DNA from: CAJWPI01 sp964571215
GTDB lineage: Bacteria > Pseudomonadota > Gammaproteobacteria > Magnimaribacterales > Magnimaribacteraceae
Assembly (NCBI GenBank): GCA_964571215.1
Contig: CAZMZZ010000040.1
Coordinates: 1-13,856 of the forward strand
Direction of reading: 5' to 3'
DNA: 13,856 nt
Shown here: positions 6,713 through 13,856 of the stretch, piece by piece
Position numbering within the stretch: position 1 is the first letter of the stretch
Layout of the letters: the number at the start of each line of letters is the position of its first letter
Program-made: the position numbers and the translations under genes
Notes under the pieces: model-generated
Databases searched by the model: none
Seen by the model: the letters and a program-made list of their open reading frames with translations, nothing else
What the model was told of the DNA's origin: nothing

Positions 6713-8007
6713 GGGGACTTATAAACAAGCCCTTCTTTCATAACAAAATCAACCTCTTCTAAGACAGTTATATCTTCTAGAGGATCACCATCAACAGCAA
6801 TTATATCTGCAATCTTTCCTCTAGAAATGGTACCTAAACTATCGTTTATTCCTAATAATTTAGCGGCTTCATTTGTAGCTGCTTCTATGGCTTTCATTGG
6901 TGGCATACCTGCTTCTACCATATGTCTAAATTCTGTAGCATTATCACCATGTTTAGAAACACCAGAATCAGTTCCAAAGGCAATTTTGACACCAGCTTGA
7001 TAAGCTTTTGCAAAAGTAGATTTTATTTTAGGTCCAATTTCAGCTGCTTTTGGTCTTACTTTATCAGGAAAAAAACCGGGTATTTTTGATTTTTCTGCTA
7101 CCCATAAACCAGCTATTATAGTTGGAACATAGTAAGTGCCTTTTTCTTTCATAAGAGTAATTGCTTCACTATCCATTAGAGTTCCATGCTCAATTGAATC
7201 AACGCCAGCTATAACTGCTCTCTTGATACCTTCAGCTCCATGAGCATGTGCTGCAACTTTAAATCCATAATCTCTCGCTGCTTTCACAACTGAAGATATT
7301 TCTTCAGTAGTTAGTTGAGGATTCTGTCCATCTTTTGCATTACTTAAGACTCCTCCAGTAGCTGTAATTTTTATCAAGTCTGCACCTTCTTTATATCTAT
7401 ATCTAACAGCTTTATATGCATCTTCTTTATTATTAATTATTCCTTTGTTAGGTCCAGGATCACTTGATAAGTCTTTTCTTAGAGAATTAGTTCCATCTCC
7501 ATGACCTCCAGAAGAAGCAATTGTCTGACCAGAACTAAAAATTCTTGGGCCTTGAATTAGATCATCTTCAATAGCATTTCTTAAACTTATAGTAATTAAA
7601 TTACTATCTCCTAAATTTCTAACTGTAGTGAAACCAGATAGTAAAGTTTTCTTGGCATTAATCACCCCTCTAATAGCATAATCTGATTCGTTTAATGAGA
7701 TACGTTCAAGATAGCTTTTTTCACTATATTCGCTTGCTAAGTGAACATGCATGTCCATAAGACCAGGCAATACTGTATAAGCCCCTAGATCAATATATTC
7801 ATCATCAGGTTGAGGGGTAATAAATCCTGCTTCTATAGAAGTGATTTTTCCTTCATCAATTATAATACTCATTTCAGAGGAAGGTCTTGAACCTGTCCCG
7901 TCAATTAGCTGGCCAGCATGTATAACTATAGAAGCAAAGGTCTCTTGAGAAAAAAGTATTAAGATACTTATTAAAAAACTTAAAACACGCGATTGACTTA
8001 CTTTCAT
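6709..8007 (-). CDS. secreted metal-dependent amidohydrolase (imidazolonepropionase/Xaa-Pro dipeptidase-like)
   Basis: The 432-residue product belongs to the amidohydrolase superfamily. A probable Sec signal peptide (1-25: MKVSQSR, a hydrophobic core, then ETFA before Ser26) predicts export to the periplasm. The metal ligands of a binuclear site are all present. They are His87 and His89 in MHVHL, the bridging Lys213 in LIKITATGG, His254 in AAHAHG, His274 in SIEHG and Asp347 in FGTDSG. The N-terminal VIHAGQLIDGTG (28-39) and the C-terminal RGKIADIIAVDGDPLED (396-412) form the usual small beta sandwich. Relatives include prolidase-like dipeptidases that cut Xaa-Pro or Xaa-Arg/Lys peptides. The substrate cannot be read from the sequence, but a role in scavenging peptides is a reasonable inference. 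The gene sits between mnmA and purB, facing against both. No Shine-Dalgarno sequence is seen. Confidence 0.9.
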   Translation of the reverse strand: MKVSQSRVLSFLISILILFSQETFASIVIHAGQLIDGTGSRPSSEMSIIIDEGKITSIEAGFITPQPDDEYIDLGAYTVLPGLMDMHVHLASEYSEKSYLERISLNESDYAIRGVINAKKTLLSGFTTVRNLGDSNLITISLRNAIEDDLIQGPRIFSSGQTIASSGGHGDGTNSLRKDLSSDPGPNKGIINNKEDAYKAVRYRYKEGADLIKITATGGVLSNAKDGQNPQLTTEEISSVVKAARDYGFKVAAHAHGAEGIKRAVIAGVDSIEHGTLMDSEAITLMKEKGTYYVPTIIAGLWVAEKSKIPGFFPDKVRPKAAEIGPKIKSTFAKAYQAGVKIAFGTDSGVSKHGDNATEFRHMVEAGMPPMKAIEAATNEAAKLLGINDSLGTISRGKIADIIAVDGDPLEDITVLEEVDFVMKEGLVYKSP

Positions 8008-8061
8008 AAATATAAGTCTGCTACTAGATTAGTTTCAACACAAGCTTTTCTGTTTGTCAGT

Positions 8062-8067
8062 TATAAT
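8062..8067 (+). promoter_or_regulatory. purB: possible -10 element for purB
   Basis: A perfect TATAAT lies 14 bases before the purB ATG in the 74-base gap between two divergent genes. No -35 element is found at 16-18 bases and no TG extension precedes it, so this is a weak call. If it is used, the purB leader would be only about 8 bases, which fits the absence of a Shine-Dalgarno sequence. Confidence 0.25.
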
Positions 8068-8081
8068 TAATCTTTTTAAAA

Positions 8082-9449
8082 ATGAAAACAGATAAGCTAA
8101 CAAATATATCTCCTATAGATGGAAGATATCAACAAAAAACACAGGAACTAAGAGATTTAGTTAGTGAATTTGGACTTATGAAATACAGAGTCCAAGTAGA
8201 GATCGAATGGTTTATTCATCTCTCAAATCAAAAAAATATTTCTCAAATACCCAAAATATCTAAGAAGAATTTAAAAAAACTAGTAAAAATCTATCAAGAT
8301 TTTTCTTACAAAGATGCTAAAAAAATTAAGGTTATAGAAAATACAACCAATCATGATGTAAAAGCTATTGAATATTTTGTAAAAGAAAAGATAGAACAAA
8401 TAGATTCTCTAAAAAAGCTAAAGGAATTTGTTCATTTTGGATGTACTTCTGAAGATATCAATAATTTAGCCTATGGATTAATGATTAAAGAGGTATCAGA
8501 AAAAATACTACTAATGGAGATTTTAAAAATAAATAAAAAATTAAGATCTTTTTCTAGAAGATTTTCATCTATTCCAATGATATCAAGAACTCATGGTCAA
8601 AATGCATCACCAACTACTGTAGGTAAAGAGTTTGCAAACTTTCTCTTTAGATTAGAAAGAATAACTAAAGTTATTCATAAATCACCAATAAGAGGAAAAT
8701 TAAATGGAGCTGTGGGTAACTATAATGCTTATGTAGTAGCATTTCCTAAAGTGAATTGGGAATTAGTTTCTAAACGTTTTGTGACTAAATTAGGACTTTC
8801 TTGGTCCCCTTACACTACTCAAGTGGAACCTAAAGATGCCCTTGCTAAGTTAATGCATGGTTATCTAAGGGCAAATAATGTACTAATAGACTTATCCAGA
8901 GACATTTGGGGATATATATCATTAGGTTATTTCTCCCAAAAACCTAAAGATGGAGAAATAGGTTCCTCGACTATGCCGCATAAAATCAACCCTATAGATT
9001 TTGAAAATGCTGAAGGAAACTTAGGTCTAGCAAACGCGCTTTTTAATCATATTTCTTCAACTATAACAATTTCTAGATGGCAAAGGGATCTAACTGATTC
9101 AACTATAATGAGGAATGTCGGTTCAGCTTTTTCATATACACTAATAGCCTTGAAATCTTTAAATAAAGGAATTGATAAATTAACAATAAATAAAATTAAT
9201 ATAAACAATGATTTAAATGATTCTTTTGAAGTTTTAACGGAAGCTGTTCAAACAGTTATGAGAAAGCATTCATTAGATAATGGTTATGAATTAATGAAAG
9301 AATTATCTAGGGGTAAAAATATAAGTAAAGAGGATTTACATCTATTTATTGATAGTTTAGTTTTACCAAAAGAAGAAAAAAATGTACTTAAGGAACTTAC
9401 ACCACATAATTACATAGGTTTAGCAGCTAAGTTAGCTAAAAATGTGTAA
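8082..9449 (+). CDS. purB: adenylosuccinate lyase
   Basis: PurB removes fumarate from SAICAR and from adenylosuccinate, two steps of purine synthesis, as a cytosolic homotetramer. The 455-residue product matches the length of the E. coli-type enzyme (456). Seen: NISPIDGRY (8-16), TTNHDVKAIEYF (88-99), the HFGCTSEDINN block (118-128), RTHGQNASPTTVGKE (169-183) with general-acid His171, and the superfamily signature SSTMPHKINPIDFEN (295-309) on the mobile loop with catalytic Ser295. TISRWQRDLTDSTIMRN (329-345) completes the active site. The protein is unusually lysine-rich, as expected from the AT-rich DNA. It stands alone on the plus strand, 118 bases before aceA and divergent from the amidohydrolase gene. 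No Shine-Dalgarno sequence precedes the ATG. Confidence 0.97.
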   Translation: MKTDKLTNISPIDGRYQQKTQELRDLVSEFGLMKYRVQVEIEWFIHLSNQKNISQIPKISKKNLKKLVKIYQDFSYKDAKKIKVIENTTNHDVKAIEYFVKEKIEQIDSLKKLKEFVHFGCTSEDINNLAYGLMIKEVSEKILLMEILKINKKLRSFSRRFSSIPMISRTHGQNASPTTVGKEFANFLFRLERITKVIHKSPIRGKLNGAVGNYNAYVVAFPKVNWELVSKRFVTKLGLSWSPYTTQVEPKDALAKLMHGYLRANNVLIDLSRDIWGYISLGYFSQKPKDGEIGSSTMPHKINPIDFENAEGNLGLANALFNHISSTITISRWQRDLTDSTIMRNVGSAFSYTLIALKSLNKGIDKLTINKININNDLNDSFEVLTEAVQTVMRKHSLDNGYELMKELSRGKNISKEDLHLFIDSLVLPKEEKNVLKELTPHNYIGLAAKLAKNV

Positions 9450-9567
9450 ATAATTTCTATATCTAAAGAATTAAATCATTGATTTCTATAACATCTTATA
9501 TAAACTGCGTTTTCTTACTTATTGTGTCTAACTTTATTGCTTCATCTTAAGCCCTCTAACAAAAAAT

Positions 9568-11172
9568 ATGACTGAATACCTTACTTTAATTAATAAAATT
9601 GCTTCTAAAAAAGAGGAAAATGGAACTTCACTAGGCGCTGTAAATCCTGAATTTGCTGCACGTATGAGACTTCAAAACAGATTTCCTACAGGCCTCGACA
9701 TAGCTAGATATACTGCTGATATTATGCATAAAGACATATCGGAATATGAAGCCGATAATTCTTTATATACTCAATCTTTAGGTTGCTGGCATGGATTTAT
9801 AGCACAACAAATGATGATGGCAGTTAAAAAGCATAAAAAAAAGACACAAAAAAGTTATGTTTACTTGAGTGGATGGATGGTTGCAGCATTGAGATCTGAT
9901 TTTGGACCCCTTCCTGATCAAAGTATGCATGAAAAAACATCAGTTCCTGCATTGATTGAAGAAATATACACATTTTTAAAACAAGCCGATGCAAGAGAAC
10001 TACAACTTCTTTTTAAAGAATTGGATGAGGTAAGAGAAAATAAAGGAGATGAAAAAAAGATTCTCGAAAAAATTGATAATTTTGAGACCCATGTAGTTCC
10101 TATAATTGCTGATATAGATGCAGGATTTGGAAATGAAGAAGCTACCTACCTTCTAGCAAAAAAAATGATTGAAGCTGGTGCTTGCTGTATTCAAATAGAA
10201 AATCAAGTTTCTGATCAAAAACAATGCGGCCATCAAGCCGGTAAGGTAACTGTCCCTCATGAAGACTTCCTGTCAAAAATTAATGCTGTGAGATATGCTT
10301 TTTTGGAATTAGGAGTTGAAAATGGACTTATAGTAGCTAGAACTGATTCTCTAGGTGCAGGACTTACACAGAAAATTCCAGTTTCAAAAGAACCAGGTGA
10401 TCTTGCTAGTAAATATAACGAATTCTTAGAAACAACACCTGTTAATGATGTAAGTGAACTATCTGAGCATGATATAACAATTCACCAAGATGGTTCTTTA
10501 GTTAAACCCTTAAGATTAGAGAATGGTCTATATTTATTCAAACCAGATACTGGCTTTGACAGAGTTGTTTTAGACTGTATTACTAGCTTAGATCATGGCG
10601 CTGATCTTCTTTGGATAGAGACAGAAAAGCCCAATATTTCACAAATTGCATCAATGGTTGATGAAATTAGGAAAGTTAAACCAAAAGCAAAGTTAGTTTA
10701 TAACAACTCCCCTTCTTTTAATTGGACTCTTGCTTTTAGAGAGCAAGTTTATAAGGAGTGGACTGAACAAGGTAAAGATGTTAAAGATTATCCAAATCCT
10801 TCTGAAAAACCTAAAGGGCTTATGGATAAAAAGTTTGATGATAGTGAATTAGCAGCTGAAGCAGATAATCTAATCCAAAAATTCCAAAAAGATTCAGCTA
10901 AAAGAGCAGGTATATTTCATCATTTAATTACCCTACCTACTTATCATGAGTCTGCTTTAGGCACAGATATACTTTCAGAGGGGTATTTTGGAGATTTAGG
11001 GATGCTTGCTTACGTAAGAGATATTCAAAGACAAGAAATTAGAAGAGAGCAAGCCTCAGTTAAACATCAAGACCTTGCAGGAACTACCATAGGCGATGAA
11101 CATAAAGAGTATTTTTCGGGAAAAAATGCACTTTTAGCAGGTGGAAAAGATAATACAATGAATCAATTCTAG
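9568..11172 (+). CDS. aceA: isocitrate lyase, long Pseudomonas-type form
   Basis: Isocitrate lyase splits isocitrate to glyoxylate and succinate, the first step of the glyoxylate shunt, which allows growth on acetate and fatty acids. At 534 residues it is about 100 longer than E. coli AceA and resembles the Pseudomonas form (about 531). Seen: YTQSLGCWHGF (67-77), YLSGWMVAALRSDFGPLPDQ (99-118), the metal-binding ADIDAGFGN (181-189), KQCGHQAGKV (218-227) with catalytic Cys220, VARTDSLGAG (256-265) and YNNSPSFNW (378-386). The C-terminus is KDNTMNQF. Compared with my recollection of the Pseudomonas protein, a few extra residues lie around 409-418 (PNPSEKPKGL). No malate synthase or aceK is present. 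The 118-base upstream gap is AT-rich, with a TATAAA at 9499-9504 but no well-spaced -35, and the start lacks a Shine-Dalgarno sequence. No clear terminator hairpin separates it from the convergent nqrM, 23 bases away. Confidence 0.97.
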   Translation: MTEYLTLINKIASKKEENGTSLGAVNPEFAARMRLQNRFPTGLDIARYTADIMHKDISEYEADNSLYTQSLGCWHGFIAQQMMMAVKKHKKKTQKSYVYLSGWMVAALRSDFGPLPDQSMHEKTSVPALIEEIYTFLKQADARELQLLFKELDEVRENKGDEKKILEKIDNFETHVVPIIADIDAGFGNEEATYLLAKKMIEAGACCIQIENQVSDQKQCGHQAGKVTVPHEDFLSKINAVRYAFLELGVENGLIVARTDSLGAGLTQKIPVSKEPGDLASKYNEFLETTPVNDVSELSEHDITIHQDGSLVKPLRLENGLYLFKPDTGFDRVVLDCITSLDHGADLLWIETEKPNISQIASMVDEIRKVKPKAKLVYNNSPSFNWTLAFREQVYKEWTEQGKDVKDYPNPSEKPKGLMDKKFDDSELAAEADNLIQKFQKDSAKRAGIFHHLITLPTYHESALGTDILSEGYFGDLGMLAYVRDIQRQEIRREQASVKHQDLAGTTIGDEHKEYFSGKNALLAGGKDNTMNQF

Positions 11173-11195
11173 TTTTAAGAAAGATTCAGTTTATT

Positions 11196-11375
11196 TTAAG
11201 TGTTAGATTTAGGACACTTCCCTGTATCCCCTCCGCAAACCTCACAATTTATATCCCCTAGACTTTTTAAACCTCCACACGAACCGGTTATTGGTTTCCT
11301 GCCTAAGATAATGCCTATAGACATTACAACTATTCCCAAGAGTAAAACCAAGAAAGATGCTATTAAAGTTAACAT
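11196..11375 (-). CDS. nqrM: NqrM, assembly factor of Na+-NQR
   Basis: This 59-codon gene is easy to miss because of its size. The product begins with a membrane helix (about residues 3-24, rich in Leu, Ile and Val), then GRKPITGSCGGL (25-36), with cysteines at 33, 44, 47 and 54. One helix followed by a GSCGGL motif and a cysteine cluster is the hallmark of NqrM (formerly DUF539). NqrM is required to mature the iron centre held between NqrD and NqrE in the membrane, probably as an iron donor. Its position last in the nqr operon, four bases after the apbE stop, is the usual one in gammaproteobacteria. The start is the first ATG in the frame after apbE, with no Shine-Dalgarno sequence, so translation may be coupled to apbE. 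Confidence 0.9.
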   Translation of the reverse strand: MLTLIASFLVLLLGIVVMSIGIILGRKPITGSCGGLKSLGDINCEVCGGDTGKCPKSNT

Positions 11376-11379
11376 GCTT

Positions 11380-12402
11380 TTAGTTTAATAGGGTTTTAAA
11401 TTCTTTTGAAGGGTAAGTAAGAACTTTATTATCATCTACTAATATAAATAATGCTTTGATATTGTTTAAATTAGCAAACTCTAAACCTCGTTCAAGTCCC
11501 ATTACATTAAGAGCAGTTGCTAAAGCATCAGATTTCATAACACTCTCAGAAACTACACTAACAGAAGCTAAGTTATGTGATACGGATAGACCACTAGTTG
11601 GATCAAAAGTATGTGAGATTTTATTCCCATTATCTTCAATAAAATTTCTGTAATTTCCTGAAGTAGCTAAAGACAGCTCATTAAAACCATTAGTTACTAA
11701 AGTAAAAATAGGTTTTCCTGGTTGTAGAGGATTTTCTATACCAACTTTCCAAGGTTTATTAATTTTCTTTCCTTTTACTTTTAGTTCTCCGCCTACTTCT
11801 ACTAAATAATTATTAATATCTTTACTTTTTAAATATTTGGCAACAAGATCTACAGCATAGCCTTTAGCTACAGCAGAAAGGTCTAAATAGACATTTGCAT
11901 TTCTTCTCACTTTTTTGTTTTGAAAATCTAATTCAAAAGCATTACATCCTACATAAGAGTGAAATTCTTTTATTTCTTCCTTAGAAGGCATTAAATTTAG
12001 CTTGGAGGGACCAAAACCCCAAGAATTAATTATTTTTCCTATAGAAATATCAAAAGCACCATCTGTATCAATACATACTTCTTTTGAAAACTTTAATACT
12101 TCAGCAAGATTAGTGCTTATAACAACCCAGTTTTCTTTAGTTGAAGAATTAACCTTAGTCAACAAAGAACTTTCATCATAAGTAGACATTTCTTTATCTA
12201 CTAATTGTAAAATTGAAAATAGGTTTTTCTCTTCAATACTTTCTTTTGGTTTTATGAAAGAAATTTTATATGTCGTGCCCATAATAGAGCCCTTATATTG
12301 TTCAATAATTTCTGTATTAGAAGTACAGGAACTTAACAGAAATATTAAAGATAAAGGAAGAATTAATCGTTTAACTAAATAATCACGCACCAAAATCATC
12401 AA
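11380..12402 (-). CDS. apbE: FAD:protein FMN transferase, lipoprotein
   Basis: ApbE uses FAD to attach FMN covalently to a threonine of its target, here expected to be NqrB and NqrC of Na+-NQR. The 340-residue product starts with a lipoprotein signal (hydrophobic core, then LLSSC with Cys26), so it should be anchored in the membrane facing the periplasm. Seen: SIMGTTYKI (39-47), DGAFDISIG (114-122), LDLSAVAKGYAVD (173-185), YLVEVGGELK (199-208), LATSGNYRNF (245-254), SHTFDPTSG (263-271) and the metal-binding SDALATAL (291-298). The reading frame overlaps the end of nqrF. The start may be the ATG at 12402, the ATG at 12399 or the GTG at 12390, and all keep the signal peptide. Its place between nqrF and nqrM fixes its likely substrates. 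Confidence 0.95.
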   Translation of the reverse strand: MMILVRDYLVKRLILPLSLIFLLSSCTSNTEIIEQYKGSIMGTTYKISFIKPKESIEEKNLFSILQLVDKEMSTYDESSLLTKVNSSTKENWVVISTNLAEVLKFSKEVCIDTDGAFDISIGKIINSWGFGPSKLNLMPSKEEIKEFHSYVGCNAFELDFQNKKVRRNANVYLDLSAVAKGYAVDLVAKYLKSKDINNYLVEVGGELKVKGKKINKPWKVGIENPLQPGKPIFTLVTNGFNELSLATSGNYRNFIEDNGNKISHTFDPTSGLSVSHNLASVSVVSESVMKSDALATALNVMGLERGLEFANLNNIKALFILVDDNKVLTYPSKEFKTLLN

Positions 12403-13621
12403 ATTTAATAGAATCTTCTTCTACTCCTAAATCATCTAGCATCTTAAAGCATGCATCCATCATTAAAGGAGGACCGCACATGTAATACTCACAATCTTCA
12501 GGGGCTTTATGATCTGCTAAATATTCATCATGAATAACTTGATGAATAAATCCTTTAGAGCCCTCCCAGTTATCTTCAGGTTGAGGATCTGATAAAGCTA
12601 CATGCCAATTAAAATTATCAAATTTATCTTGCAGTTCATCATATTCTTCAGCATAAAACATCTCACTAAGACTTCTAGCTCCATAAAAGAAAGTTATCTT
12701 TCGGTCTGTATTAATTCTTAATAATTGATCGAAGATGTGAGATCTCATTGGAGCCATTCCTGCTCCTCCTCCTATAAAGATCATCTCTGCATTTGTCTCA
12801 TTAGCAAAGAAATCACCAAAGGGTCCAAAAATTGTTAGCTTGTCTTTTGGTTTTAAACTAAATAAATATGAAGTCATTTCACCTGGAGGAAAATCTGTTC
12901 CCGGTGGTGGTACTTCTATTCTTACATTAAATTTCATGATTCCTTTTTCTTCAGGATAATTAGCCATAGAATAAGCACGTATAACTGTATCTTTAACTGA
13001 TGATGAGTTACCCCAAAAATTAAATTTTTCTAAATCTTTATGATATTTCTTCTCTATATCAAAATCATTAAAATTGACTGAATAAGGGGGTATTTCCATC
13101 TGCACATAACCACCTGCTCTGAAATTAACCTCTTCTCCTTTTGGAAGTTTTAGAACTAATTCTTTAATAAAAGTTGCTACATTATCATTTGAAATAACTT
13201 CACATTCCCATTTCCTTGCTCCAAAAACCTCATCAGGTATAAGAATTTCTAAATCATTTTTTACTGGAACTTGGCAAGCTAGCCTATAACCCTCTTTTTT
13301 TTCCTTATTAGTAAAATAAGATTCTTCTGTAGGAAGAATGTCACCCCCTCCCTTCAAGACTTTACATTTACATTGAGAGCATGTTCCTTTACCTCCACAA
13401 GCTGATGACAAGAATAGGTTTTGAGAAGCTAGAGTTTGAAGTAACTTTCCTCCAGTTGTTGTACTTAAAGCTCGCTCTGGATCGTCATTAATTTGAATAT
13501 TGATATTTCCACTACTTACTAAAATTCTAGTAGCTCCAAGAATAATAAAAACCATCAGATTAACAGAGATAGTAAATGCAACTACGCCTAGAAATATTTC
13601 ATTCTGAAGTAAATTTTCCAT
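12383..13621 (-). CDS. nqrF: Na+-NQR subunit F (NADH dehydrogenase subunit)
   Basis: NqrF is the electron entry subunit of the sodium-pumping NADH:quinone oxidoreductase. It oxidises NADH with FAD and passes electrons through a [2Fe-2S] cluster. Starting at the ATG at 13621 the protein has 412 residues, near the Vibrio length of about 408. Domains in order: an N-terminal membrane helix (about 8-30); a ferredoxin domain with cluster ligands Cys75, Cys81, Cys84 and Cys116; an FAD domain with RAYSMANYP (215-223); and an NADH-binding domain with IGGGAGMAPMRS (283-294), YGARS (313-317) and YMCGPPLMM (380-388). It ends FDDFGA. An ATG 14 codons upstream (13663) keeps the frame open but lies inside nqrE and upstream of the ribosome-binding site, so it was not chosen. 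Two bases separate the start from the nqrE stop. Confidence 0.97.
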   Translation of the reverse strand: MENLLQNEIFLGVVAFTISVNLMVFIILGATRILVSSGNINIQINDDPERALSTTTGGKLLQTLASQNLFLSSACGGKGTCSQCKCKVLKGGGDILPTEESYFTNKEKKEGYRLACQVPVKNDLEILIPDEVFGARKWECEVISNDNVATFIKELVLKLPKGEEVNFRAGGYVQMEIPPYSVNFNDFDIEKKYHKDLEKFNFWGNSSSVKDTVIRAYSMANYPEEKGIMKFNVRIEVPPPGTDFPPGEMTSYLFSLKPKDKLTIFGPFGDFFANETNAEMIFIGGGAGMAPMRSHIFDQLLRINTDRKITFFYGARSLSEMFYAEEYDELQDKFDNFNWHVALSDPQPEDNWEGSKGFIHQVIHDEYLADHKAPEDCEYYMCGPPLMMDACFKMLDDLGVEEDSIKFDDFGA

Positions 13622-13623
13622 AT

Positions 13624-13856
13624 TTATAGAGATATTCCTCCAAAAGCCATAAATCCAAAGCACATTAAACCAACGGTTAAGAAGGTTATTCCTAATCCTT
13701 CTAGACCAGACGGAATGTCAGCATATTTAAGTCTTTCTCTTATTCCAGCTAAAGCAATAATTGCTAGAGCCCAACCAGTTCCTGCTCCGAATCCGTACAC
13801 CACACTTTCAACAAAAAGAAGTTCTCTTTCTACCATAAATAAGGAGGCTCCAAGAA
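13624..13856 (-). CDS. nqrE: Na+-NQR subunit E, C-terminal part (cut by the window edge)
   Basis: Only the last 77 or so residues of NqrE (normally about 200) are in the window; the gene continues past base 13856. The frame stays open from the edge, reading LGASLFMVERELLF before the visible part. VESVVYGFGAGTGWALAI (within the first 30 visible residues), LAGIRERLKYADIP and LEGLGITFLTVGLM are typical of the NqrE C-terminus. It includes two hydrophobic segments, and the protein ends GGISL. With NqrD, NqrE forms the membrane core that carries the iron centre of the pump. nqrABCD are expected upstream, outside the window. The methionine at 13836 is internal, not a start. Confidence 0.95.
   Translation of the reverse strand, partial: LGASLFMVERELLFVESVVYGFGAGTGWALAIIALAGIRERLKYADIPSGLEGLGITFLTVGLMCFGFMAFGGISL
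13635..13641 (-). promoter_or_regulatory. nqrF: ribosome-binding site of nqrF
   Basis: On the minus strand GGAGGAA (13641-13635) lies 13 bases before the ATG at 13621 and inside the end of nqrE. It is the strongest Shine-Dalgarno sequence seen in the window. It supports the shorter nqrF start over the ATG at 13663, which is upstream of it. The spacing is longer than ideal. Confidence 0.6.

Noticed and set aside
8009..8038. TTGAAA, 18 bases and TATATT on the minus strand as a promoter for the amidohydrolase gene
   Set aside because: The -10 would end one base before the ATG, placing the transcript start inside the gene. No later start codon would keep the signal peptide.
9450..9567. Search for a small gene, regulatory RNA or promoter between purB and aceA
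   Set aside because: No open frame of useful length or clear hairpin was found. TATAAA at 9499-9504 lacks a well-spaced -35 element, so no feature is claimed.
11173..11195. Possible bidirectional terminator between aceA and nqrM
   Set aside because: The 23 bases form no convincing stem followed by a T run on either strand.
11200..11388. Plus-strand open frame of 62 codons after aceA
   Set aside because: It is proline-rich and unlike any known protein. The opposite strand encodes NqrM with its conserved cysteines.
11456..11653. Plus-strand open frame inside apbE
   Set aside because: It is antisense to conserved ApbE motifs, with no feature of its own.
13622..13663. Longer nqrF start adding 14 residues
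   Set aside because: It would lie inside nqrE and upstream of the GGAGGAA site. The added residues are not found at the N-terminus of known NqrF, whereas the shorter start gives the usual length.

Overview
The window is a strongly AT-rich (by eye about one third G+C), tightly packed stretch of bacterial chromosome. Protein sequences and gene order both point to a gammaproteobacterium. The evidence is an Escherichia/Pseudomonas-like Icd, MnmA, PurB, ClpA, ClpS and IF-1, a Pseudomonas-type long isocitrate lyase, and a Na+-NQR operon ending in apbE and nqrM. Low G+C, very short intergenic gaps, overlapping stop and start codons and few Shine-Dalgarno sites suggest a streamlined, probably free-living marine lineage, for example SAR86-like. 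That placement is inference. No IS element, phage gene, CRISPR array, rRNA or tRNA is visible, and no gap between genes exceeds 300 bases.

Layout. Bases 25-52 hold a sequence with the architecture of a dif site, the XerC/XerD chromosome-dimer resolution site. It is followed by a class III (CaiB/BaiF) CoA-transferase gene (92-1291, +), a possible 35-residue membrane protein on the minus strand (1296-1403), and infA (1452-1670, +). Next is a minus-strand operon, transcribed icd -> clpS -> clpA (5552 to 1667), in which successive genes are joined by TAATG overlaps. icd is divergent from mnmA (5630-6712, +) across a 77-base gap that holds a good sigma70-type promoter for icd. mnmA converges, with overlapping stop codons, on a secreted metal-dependent amidohydrolase gene (8007-6709, -). 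That gene is divergent from purB (8082-9449, +), which is followed by aceA (9568-11172, +). The right end is the tail of an nqr operon on the minus strand: nqrE (cut by the window edge), nqrF, apbE, and a 59-codon nqrM (11375-11196).

How the genes work together. Icd and AceA compete for isocitrate: oxidative TCA cycle versus glyoxylate shunt. ClpS delivers N-degron substrates to ClpA, which unfolds them for ClpP (not in the window). NqrE and NqrF are subunits of the sodium-pumping NADH:quinone oxidoreductase. ApbE attaches FMN to NqrB and NqrC, and NqrM helps assemble the membrane iron centre. IF-1, MnmA (tRNA 2-thiouridine) and PurB (purine synthesis) are housekeeping.

Most of this is conserved core genome, and I see no novel multi-gene system. 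The points most worth following up are the dif-like site at the left edge, the small predicted membrane protein, and the local rearrangements of an otherwise familiar neighbourhood: no hflD between mnmA and purB, no cspD next to clpS, and Nqr rather than Nuo beside aceA.
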